DNA from: Burkholderia sp. WSM2232
GTDB lineage: Bacteria > Pseudomonadota > Gammaproteobacteria > Burkholderiales > Burkholderiaceae
Assembly: GCF_000472545.1 (NCBI RefSeq)
Contig: NZ_AWZV01000033.1
Location: 222 to 64,221, forward strand
DNA length: 64,000 nucleotides
Reading direction: 5' to 3'
Below are positions 57,864 through 64,000 of the stretch, piece by piece. The translations under genes were made by a program, and so were the position numbers. Position 1 is the stretch's first letter, and every line of letters begins with the position of its first letter. A model generated the notes under the pieces. It was given only the letters and a program-made list of their open reading frames with translations. It had not been told where the DNA came from and made no database searches.

Positions 57864-58238
57864 TCAAAATCCTGTCTCGCTTGGGGCCGGGCCGCGCAAT
57901 GTTGCGCAGGGCGGCAGCGGAAAAAATAACAGCTTCAACCGGGCGATGCGGCGCCACAGGAATTTGAAGCTGCGAGGGAGTCTACCGGAGGCCGGTGCAA
58001 AGCCAGGCCAGAAAAATCCGAACCATCTTCACGAAATGTCCAGAAAGGCCTTGGTAAGTCGGTCCGGGTTTGGGTCGAACGCGTAATGATACCTTATAAT
58101 TTTGGATGTTTTGAAGGAAACGGACGGCACTTTTTGCCGCCGCTGGCCCCTTTTTCGAGGTCTTCCTCCAGCGTCGTAACCCGCTGTCGCAGCGCTCTTT
58201 TCCTGCTGCGGCAGTCCGCCACTTTTTCCGGTGACTGC
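57864..58238. promoter_or_regulatory. Divergent promoter region of mreB and gatCAB
   Basis: 375 bp without a credible gene. A consensus -10 TATAAT (58095-58100, plus strand) lies about 140 bp before gatC; its -35 is weak. The mreB promoter was not pinned down. Confidence 0.55.
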
Positions 58239-58538
58239 ATGGCTTTGACCCTGACCGATGTTAAGCGCATCGCGCATCTCGCGCGGCTCGAACTGGCCGA
58301 CGCCGACGCCGAACACACGCTTGTCCAGCTCAACGAGTTTTTTGGCCTCGTCGAGCAGATGCAGGCGGTCGACACCACGGGCATCGCACCGCTTGCCCAT
58401 CCGATCGAGCAGATCGAAGATGTCGCGCTGCGCCTGCGCGACGACGCGGTGACCGAAACCATCGAACGCGAAGCTTTTCAGCGTCCCGCGCCGGCCGTGC
58501 AGGACGGTTTGTATCTCGTGCCGAAGGTGATCGAGTAG
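58239..58538 (+). CDS. gatC: Asp-tRNA(Asn)/Glu-tRNA(Gln) amidotransferase subunit C
   Basis: 99 residues from the ATG at 58239; the open frame upstream is not conserved in character. Family pattern: [37 protein letters not shown] and [11 protein letters not shown]. GatC holds GatA and GatB together. First gene of gatCAB. Confidence 0.95.
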   Translation: MALTLTDVKRIAHLARLELADADAEHTLVQLNEFFGLVEQMQAVDTTGIAPLAHPIEQIEDVALRLRDDAVTETIEREAFQRPAPAVQDGLYLVPKVIE

Positions 58539-58714
58539 CACGCGCACGGCGGGCCGCGCGCAGCCGGCAAGCCGCAGGCTGCGCGAACGGCACGCCGCCC
58601 GGAGCCGGCGCAAGCAGGTTCTTTCGCCGCTACTTCGGCCCGGTTCGCCGGCGGGCAATCGAACGCCTCCACGGCAGCGCCCATGCGCTGCCGCGCTATC
58701 CAGGACAACACGCA

Positions 58715-60202
58715 ATGCATGAAAAAAGTTTGACCGAACTGCGCGCCGCGTTGGCGGCCAGGGAATGCTCCGCAGTCGAGCTGGCGCAGCTCTATCTGAA
58801 GCGCATCAACGCGGCTGCGGGCCTGAATGCGTTCATTCAGGTGGACCCCGAACTGACGCTCGCGCAGGCCAAAGCCGCGGACGCGCTGCTGCACTCAGGC
58901 CACGGTGGTCCGCTGGCGGGCGTGCCGATCGCGCACAAGGACGTGTTCGTCACGAAGGGTTGGCGCTCCACCGCCGGCTCGAAAATGCTGTCGAACTACG
59001 AAAGCCCGTTCGACGCCACCGTGGTCGAGCGTCTGCAGACGGCCGGCATGGTGTGTGTCGGCAAGACCAACATGGACGAGTTCGCGATGGGCTCGTCCAA
59101 CGAAAATTCGTATTTTGGTCCCGTGAAAAACCCGTGGGATCGTCAGGCGGTGCCCGGCGGCTCGTCGGGCGGCTCCGCTGCGGCCGTCGCCGCTCGCCTT
59201 GTCCCTGCGGCAACCGGTACGGATACCGGCGGCTCGATCCGTCAGCCGGCGTCGTTCTCGGGCATCACCGGCATCAAGCCGACTTACGGCCGCGTGTCGC
59301 GCTACGGCATGATTGCGTTCGCCTCGTCGCTCGACCAGGGTGGCCCGATGGCGCAAAGCGCCGCTGACTGCGCAACGCTGCTCAATGCCATGGCCGGGTT
59401 CGACAGTCGCGATTCCACCAGCCTCGTGCGCGACGACGAAGACTACACGCGCTACCTCGGCGAGCCGTGGAAGCAAGGTGACGCAGGCAAGCCGCTCGCC
59501 GGTCTGCGCATCGGCTTGCCGAAGGAGTATTTCGGCGCCGGTCTTGCAGACGACGTGCGCGCGGCCATCGACGCCGCGCTGAAACAATACGAGGCGCTTG
59601 GCGCCACGCTCGTCGAAGTGTCGCTGCCGAAAACCGAGCTGTCCATTCCGGTGTACTACGTGATCGCGCCCGCTGAGGCGTCGTCGAATCTGTCGCGCTT
59701 TGACGGCGTGCGCTTCGGCCATCGTGCCGCGGAGTACCGCGATCTGCTCGACATGTACAAGAAGTCGCGCGCGGAGGGCTTCGGGCCCGAGGTGAAGCGC
59801 CGCATCATGGTCGGCGCCTACGTGCTGTCGCACGGCTACTACGACGCGTATTACCTGCAGGCGCAGAAAATTCGCCGCATCATCGCGCAAGATTTCCAGC
59901 AGGCGTTCACACAATGCGACGTGATCATGGGACCGGTCGCGCCTTCTGTGGCATGGGATCTGGGCGCGAAGGGCGACGATCCGGTGCAGATGTATCTCGC
60001 CGACGTCTACACGCTGTCGGTTAGCCTTGCCGGCCTGCCGGGCATGAGCGTGCCGTGCGGCTTCGGCGCGGGCGCGAACGCCCAGCGCCCGGTGGGGTTG
60101 CAGATCATCGGCAATTATTTCAATGAAGCCCGGATGCTGCAGGTGGCCGACGCGTTCCAGCGCGCGACCGACTGGCACCGCAAGGCACCGGCAGGAGTGT
60201 GA
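58715..60202 (+). CDS. gatA: Asp-tRNA(Asn)/Glu-tRNA(Gln) amidotransferase subunit A
   Basis: 495 residues from the ATG at 58715. Amidase-signature enzyme with the Ser-cisSer-Lys triad: Lys in [12 protein letters not shown], cis-Ser in [13 protein letters not shown] and nucleophile Ser in [14 protein letters not shown]. It releases ammonia from glutamine for transamidation of misacylated tRNA. A 176-bp gap separates it from gatC. Confidence 0.97.
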   Translation: MHEKSLTELRAALAARECSAVELAQLYLKRINAAAGLNAFIQVDPELTLAQAKAADALLHSGHGGPLAGVPIAHKDVFVTKGWRSTAGSKMLSNYESPFDATVVERLQTAGMVCVGKTNMDEFAMGSSNENSYFGPVKNPWDRQAVPGGSSGGSAAAVAARLVPAATGTDTGGSIRQPASFSGITGIKPTYGRVSRYGMIAFASSLDQGGPMAQSAADCATLLNAMAGFDSRDSTSLVRDDEDYTRYLGEPWKQGDAGKPLAGLRIGLPKEYFGAGLADDVRAAIDAALKQYEALGATLVEVSLPKTELSIPVYYVIAPAEASSNLSRFDGVRFGHRAAEYRDLLDMYKKSRAEGFGPEVKRRIMVGAYVLSHGYYDAYYLQAQKIRRIIAQDFQQAFTQCDVIMGPVAPSVAWDLGAKGDDPVQMYLADVYTLSVSLAGLPGMSVPCGFGAGANAQRPVGLQIIGNYFNEARMLQVADAFQRATDWHRKAPAGV

Positions 60203-60207
60203 GCACC

Positions 60208-61683
60208 ATGACCAAGCAATGGGAAGTCGTGATCGGTCTGGAGACCCACGCGCAGTTGTCCACGCAATCCAAAATCTTCTCGGGCGCGCCCACGCAGTTC
60301 GGCGCCGCGCCCAACACGCAGGCGTGCCCCGTCGATCTGGCCTTGCCGGGCACGTTGCCGGTCATGAACCGCGGCGCAGTGGAGCGCGCGATCCAGTTCG
60401 GTCTCGCCATTGGCGCAACGGTCGCGCCGCGCAGCATCTTCGCGCGCAAGAACTACTTCTACCCCGATCTGCCGAAGGGCTATCAGATCAGCCAGTACGA
60501 GATTCCCGTCGTGCAAGGCGGCCAGGTGACGATCCAGGTGCCTGGCAACGAGAAGGCCGGCACTCCGGCGTACTCGAAGGTCGTCAATCTGACGCGCGCC
60601 CACCTCGAGGAAGACGCGGGCAAGTCGCTGCACGAAGACTTCGCGGGCATGACCGGCATCGACCTGAACCGCGCGGGCACGCCGCTGCTCGAAATCGTCA
60701 CCGAGCCCGAAATGCGCAGCGCGGCGGAAGCGGTGGCTTACGCAAAGACGCTGCACACGCTTGTCACGTGGCTCGGTATTTGCGACGGCAACATGCAGGA
60801 AGGCTCGTTCCGCTGCGACGCCAACGTGTCGGTGCGGCCAGTCGGCCAGGCCGAGTTCGGCACGCGCGCGGAAATCAAGAACCTGAACTCGTTCCGCTTC
60901 CTCGAAGAAGCGATCCAGTACGAGGTGCGCCGTCAGATCGAACTGATCGAAGACGGCGGCACGGTGGTGCAGGAAACGCGTCTGTACGACCCGGACCGGC
61001 GCGAGACGCGCTCCATGCGCAGCAAGGAAGACGCGCACGACTACCGCTATTTCCCCGATCCCGACCTGATGCCGCTCGTCATCGACGCGGCATGGGTCGA
61101 GCGCGTGAAGCGCGACATGCCGGAACTGCCGGAAGCGATCGAGCAGCGTTTTGTGTCGCAATATGGTTTGACGCCGTACGACGCGAACGTGCTCACATCG
61201 AGCAAGGCGACTGCCGCTTATTTCGAAGCGGTAGTCGGAAAACTCGGTGCGGCCAGCGCCAAGGTCGCGGCAAACTGGGTGATGGGCGAGGTGTCGTCGC
61301 AACTGAATCGCGAAGGCCTCGAAATTGCTGAGTGTCCGGTGTCGTCCGCGCAGTTGGCACTGCTGTTGCAACGCATTGCCGACGGGACCATCTCCAACAA
61401 GATCGCCAAGGAAATTTTCCTCGCGATCTGGGAAGAGAAGGCGAACGACGAGGCCGCGGCCGACCGCATCATCGAGGCGAAGGGCTTGAAGCAGATTTCC
61501 GACACGGGCGCGCTGGAGGCAATCATCGACGAGGTGCTCGCTGCGAACCAGAAGTCGGTCGAGGAATTCCGCGCAGGCAAGGAAAAGGCGTTCAACGCGC
61601 TCATCGGCCAGGCGATGAAGGCGACCAAGGGCAAGGCGAATCCGGCACAAGTGAACGAACTGCTGAAGAAGAAGCTGAGCTGA
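60208..61683 (+). CDS. gatB: Asp-tRNA(Asn)/Glu-tRNA(Gln) amidotransferase subunit B
   Basis: 491 residues from the ATG at 60208. A GTG at 60199 is in frame, but AGGAG (60193-60197) is at proper distance only for the ATG. Motifs: [56 protein letters not shown], the zinc/metal region and the C-terminal YqeY-like tail ([20 protein letters not shown]). It activates the tRNA-bound carboxylate with ATP and accepts ammonia from GatA. Confidence 0.97.
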   Translation: MTKQWEVVIGLETHAQLSTQSKIFSGAPTQFGAAPNTQACPVDLALPGTLPVMNRGAVERAIQFGLAIGATVAPRSIFARKNYFYPDLPKGYQISQYEIPVVQGGQVTIQVPGNEKAGTPAYSKVVNLTRAHLEEDAGKSLHEDFAGMTGIDLNRAGTPLLEIVTEPEMRSAAEAVAYAKTLHTLVTWLGICDGNMQEGSFRCDANVSVRPVGQAEFGTRAEIKNLNSFRFLEEAIQYEVRRQIELIEDGGTVVQETRLYDPDRRETRSMRSKEDAHDYRYFPDPDLMPLVIDAAWVERVKRDMPELPEAIEQRFVSQYGLTPYDANVLTSSKATAAYFEAVVGKLGAASAKVAANWVMGEVSSQLNREGLEIAECPVSSAQLALLLQRIADGTISNKIAKEIFLAIWEEKANDEAAADRIIEAKGLKQISDTGALEAIIDEVLAANQKSVEEFRAGKEKAFNALIGQAMKATKGKANPAQVNELLKKKLS

Positions 61684-61785
61684 AGCCTGGCTTACGCCAG
61701 ACGGAAGCATCACTGAAGCCTGCTTCGAGCCTGACGAAGTGCGGTTGGTTGGACACAGCCGAAGCGCTCAGGCTTTGGTGACCGT

Positions 61786-61823
61786 GGGCTGTTGCCGGAA
61801 ACGAAAGTTGGAGGCAACAGCCC
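61786..61823 (+). terminator. Hairpin downstream of gatB, probable terminator
   Basis: GGGCTGTTGCC, a 16-base loop, GGCAACAGCCC followed by GTTTCATTT: an 11-bp stem about 100 bases after gatB. Confidence 0.55.
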
Positions 61824-61878
61824 GTTTCATTTGCGGGCCGCTTTAGCGAACCCGAACGCAGACATACGGAGCATGTGG

Positions 61879-62712
61879 ATGGCGAAGCGACCCGAACTCG
61901 ACGATTTCCGCGTGCCTTACTTCGACGGCAAGAAAAGCAAGTTCTCGCTCGCCGACTTCGACCCGGGCGCGAAGCCTTTTTCCACGGGATCGAAAGATTC
62001 AGACCGTGAGCGGCTCTCCGAAATCGGTGCGGAACTCGACGTCTTTCAGGAACGTCTGCATGCACAGCGAAAACGCCGCGTGCTCCTTGTGCTGCAGGGC
62101 ATGGACACGAGCGGCAAGGACGGCACGATTCGCGCCGTGTTTCACGAAGTCGATCCGCTCGGCCTGCGCATTGCGCCGTTCAAGGCGCCCACACCCGACG
62201 AACTCGCGCACGACTTCTTGTGGCGCGTGCATGCCCAAGCGCCCGCGGCTGGCGAACTGACCATCTTCAACCGCAGTCACTACGAAGACCTGCTCGTGCC
62301 GACGGTGCTGGGCAGCATCGACGCACGTGCATTCGACGTGCGGTGCCGCCACATTCGCCAGTTCGAGGAACTGCTTGCCGACAGTGAGACGGCGATCATC
62401 AAGTGCATGCTGCACATCTCGAAAGAAGAGCAGCGCGAGCGGCTGCAGGCGCGCATCGACGACCAGACCAAGCACTGGAAATTCGACGTGTCCGATCTCG
62501 ACGCGCGCAAGCAGTGGGACAAATATCTGGCTGTATATGGCGACGCGCTCGCCGCGACTTCAACGGAATACGCGCCGTGGTACGTGATTCCCGCGGACTC
62601 GAAAACGCACCGCAACCTGATGGTCGCCGAGTTGCTGCTGCGCACTTTCCGGGAACTGAAGCTCGAATTTCCGCCTGCCAAAGAATCGCTGAAAGGCGTC
62701 AAGGTCGAGTGA
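61879..62712 (+). CDS. ppk2: Polyphosphate kinase 2 family protein
   Basis: 277 residues from the ATG at 61879, with GGAG at 7-base spacing; the ATG at 61873 is too close to it, and the open frame reaches 61792. PPK2 fold: Walker A LQGMDTSGKDGTI (74-83), FNRSHYEDLLVPTVLG (Walker B area with Arg/Asp), and lid residues in SKEEQRERLQARIDDQTKHWKF. PPK2 enzymes use polyphosphate to phosphorylate nucleotides; this shape fits the class that can act on AMP/ADP, but subclass is uncertain. Confidence 0.93.
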   Translation: MAKRPELDDFRVPYFDGKKSKFSLADFDPGAKPFSTGSKDSDRERLSEIGAELDVFQERLHAQRKRRVLLVLQGMDTSGKDGTIRAVFHEVDPLGLRIAPFKAPTPDELAHDFLWRVHAQAPAAGELTIFNRSHYEDLLVPTVLGSIDARAFDVRCRHIRQFEELLADSETAIIKCMLHISKEEQRERLQARIDDQTKHWKFDVSDLDARKQWDKYLAVYGDALAATSTEYAPWYVIPADSKTHRNLMVAELLLRTFRELKLEFPPAKESLKGVKVE

Positions 62713-62721
62713 CGTTCGGCT

Positions 62722-62767
62722 CCCGAAGTCGCGCCCCCGAAGTCGCGCCCCCGAAGTCGCGCCCGAA
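62722..62767 (+). repeat. 14-bp tandem repeat, about 3 copies
   Basis: GAAGTCGCGCCCCC at 62725 and 62739, and a third shorter copy at 62753, between ppk2 and xthA just after the ppk2 stop. Confidence 0.85.
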
Positions 62768-62808
62768 CTAATCCAGAAACGAATCGAAGCAAGACACAAA
62801 GGAACGAC

Positions 62809-63588
62809 ATGTTGCGTGTGATTACCGCTAACCTGAACGGCATCCGCTCAGCGGCAAAGAAAGGGTTTTTCGACTGGTTCGGCGAGCAGAATGCCGACGT
62901 CCTGTGCGTGCAGGAAATCAAATGTTCGCAAGACGACATGACGCCGGAATTCATGGCGCCGCACGATTTCACCGGCTATTTCCAGCACGCGGTGAAGAAG
63001 GGCTATAGCGGCGCCGGTGTCTATACGCGCCACGAGCCGGACGAGGTAGTGATCGGCTTCGGCAGCGAGGAGTTCGATCCCGAGGGGCGTTATGTCGAAC
63101 TGCGCTTTGGCAAGCTGTCGATTGTGTCCGTCTATGTGCCGTCGGGGTCGAGCGGCGAGGAACGTCAGCAGGCCAAGTATCGTTTCATGGACGAGTTCAT
63201 GCCGCATCTCGCGGAACTCGCGCGCGAACGCGAGGTGATCGTGTGCGGCGACGTCAATATCGTCCACAAGGAAATCGACATCAAGAACTGGAAGAGCAAT
63301 CAGAAAAACTCGGGCTGCCTGCCGGAAGAGCGCGCGTGGCTCACTAAACTTTTCGATGAAGTGGGTTACGTCGACGTGTTCCGCACGCTCGATCAGCGGC
63401 CCGAGCAATACACCTGGTGGAGCAATCGCGGCCAGGCGTACGCGAAGAACGTCGGGTGGCGCATCGATTATCAGATCGCAACGCCTGGCATCGCCGGCAA
63501 GGCCAAACGCACCGAGGTATTTCGCGACATCAAGTTCAGCGACCACGCGCCGCTTACCGTCGACTACGACCACGACCTGAAGAAGTGA
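62809..63588 (+). CDS. xthA: Exodeoxyribonuclease III
   Basis: 259 residues from the ATG at 62809, with AAGGAA 7-8 bases upstream. Endonuclease/exonuclease/phosphatase fold: ANLNGIRSAAKKGF, CVQEIKCSQDD with the metal Glu, GDVNIVHKEIDIKN (Asp/Asn), WWSNRGQAYAKNVGWRIDY and SDHAPLTVDY with the catalytic His. An AP endonuclease and 3'-5' exonuclease of base-excision repair. Confidence 0.94.
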   Translation: MLRVITANLNGIRSAAKKGFFDWFGEQNADVLCVQEIKCSQDDMTPEFMAPHDFTGYFQHAVKKGYSGAGVYTRHEPDEVVIGFGSEEFDPEGRYVELRFGKLSIVSVYVPSGSSGEERQQAKYRFMDEFMPHLAELAREREVIVCGDVNIVHKEIDIKNWKSNQKNSGCLPEERAWLTKLFDEVGYVDVFRTLDQRPEQYTWWSNRGQAYAKNVGWRIDYQIATPGIAGKAKRTEVFRDIKFSDHAPLTVDYDHDLKK

Positions 63589-63705
63589 GGTCGATATCTG
63601 ACGTCGTTGCTTGGAACTCGCGTGACGCAGATTGAGCGGCTTTTGCGTCACTATCAACGTGAGCGTTCGGCAGCGCGCTCGCTCATTCGAGCAGCTTAAG
63701 GCGCG

Positions 63706-64000
63706 CTAATCACGCGCCAGCTTGCGGCGCGGGCGGCCCATGCCCGCGTAGTCTGGCAGCGCATCCACCGTTTTGCCGATGGCTTTCGCATAGAGCGGCA
63801 GCATATCCGGCAGGCGCTTGATGATGTCCTGGCGGCGCGACTGCGGATACGGGTGAACGTAGATGAAACCCTGCTCGCGATTGCTGCGCGTGGCCTGCGC
63901 GAGCTTGTCCCACAGCGTGACCGCCGCGCGCGGATCGAATCCGGCGCGAGAGGCGATGTCGCTGCCGATCACGTCGGCTTCGGTTTCGTCGGTGTTTTCG
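63706..64000 (-). CDS. M48-type metalloprotease, C-terminal part (5' end beyond window)
   Basis: The frame is open to the window edge, so the GTG at 63972 is internal. It reads ENTDETEADVIGSDIASRAG-FDPRAAVTLWDKL, the segment after the zinc site where the third ligand Glu and the conserved Asp sit in M48 peptidases of the BepA/YcaL/LoiP group, followed by FIYVHPYPQSRRQDIIKRLPDMLPLY. The HEXXH motif lies outside. Such proteins act in outer-membrane quality control. Confidence 0.8.
   Translation of the reverse strand, partial: ENTDETEADVIGSDIASRAGFDPRAAVTLWDKLAQATRSNREQGFIYVHPYPQSRRQDIIKRLPDMLPLYAKAIGKTVDALPDYAGMGRPRRKLARD

Overview
The window looks like chromosome 1 of a GC-rich betaproteobacterium of the Burkholderiaceae (Paraburkholderia, Caballeronia or Burkholderia). 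Supporting signs are the gene orders mreB-mreC-mreD-mrdA-rodA, dprA-thioredoxin-topB facing def-fmt-LysE-htpX-rsmB-DUF4390-ntrY-ntrX, queC-queE-queD and gatC-gatA-gatB, a GTP-type PEP carboxykinase, a persulfide dioxygenase-rhodanese fusion, and Lys/Ala-rich C-terminal tails on several core proteins. No prophage, insertion sequence, rRNA or CRISPR array was seen. The species call is inference from gene content only.

1-4450: the end of a type VI secretion VgrG spike gene, a 764-residue orphan protein that is a good effector candidate, and a convergent SUMF1-fold lipoprotein with a degenerate active site that may be its immunity partner. They are followed by a 635-bp non-coding stretch with two perfect DnaA boxes, one near-match and an AT-rich tract.

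4450-11540: ethanolamine use without a microcompartment. It holds a permease (eat), ethanolamine ammonia-lyase (eutBC), an acetaldehyde dehydrogenase with its DUF779 partner, and a divergent AraC/EutR-type regulator.

11590-16190: Cd/Zn/Pb efflux ATPase cadA and its MerR regulator cadR, divergent around a textbook MerR-family promoter; a 66-residue zinc-ribbon protein; the RNA helicase gene dbpA.

16390-25600: amino-acid metabolism and transport (aminotransferase, periplasmic binding protein, AraC regulator plus LysE exporter); a sulfur/peroxide pair (1-Cys peroxiredoxin and persulfide dioxygenase-rhodanese); and an iron pair (Fiu-type TonB receptor and PiuC hydroxylase) behind a Fur box.

25600-27020: a sparse patch with two orphan small genes next to tRNA-Lys(CTT).

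27200-33300: thioesterase, patatin-like lipase, D-2-hydroxyacid dehydrogenase, pckG with a highly structured upstream region and a perfect CRP-type palindrome, and a LysR regulator.

33380-47000: topB, thioredoxin-like protein and dprA on the minus strand; def, fmt, LysE, htpX, rsmB, DUF4390, ntrY and a short ntrX on the plus strand.

47000-51240: tRNA-Phe(GAA), the queuosine genes queC, queE and queD, an HpcH/HpaI aldolase and a Sel1-repeat protein.

51300-64000: the rod-shape operon (mreBCD-mrdA-rodA, minus), gatCAB, polyphosphate kinase 2, exonuclease III, and the 3' end of an M48 metalloprotease cut by the window edge.

No unmistakably new multi-gene system is present. The best candidates for novelty are the VgrG/orphan effector/pseudo-FGE module, the origin-like DnaA-box region at 3966-4218, the tRNA-Lys-adjacent orphan pair, the 21-bp repeat array inside an AraC gene, and strong GC-rich hairpins at several gene junctions.
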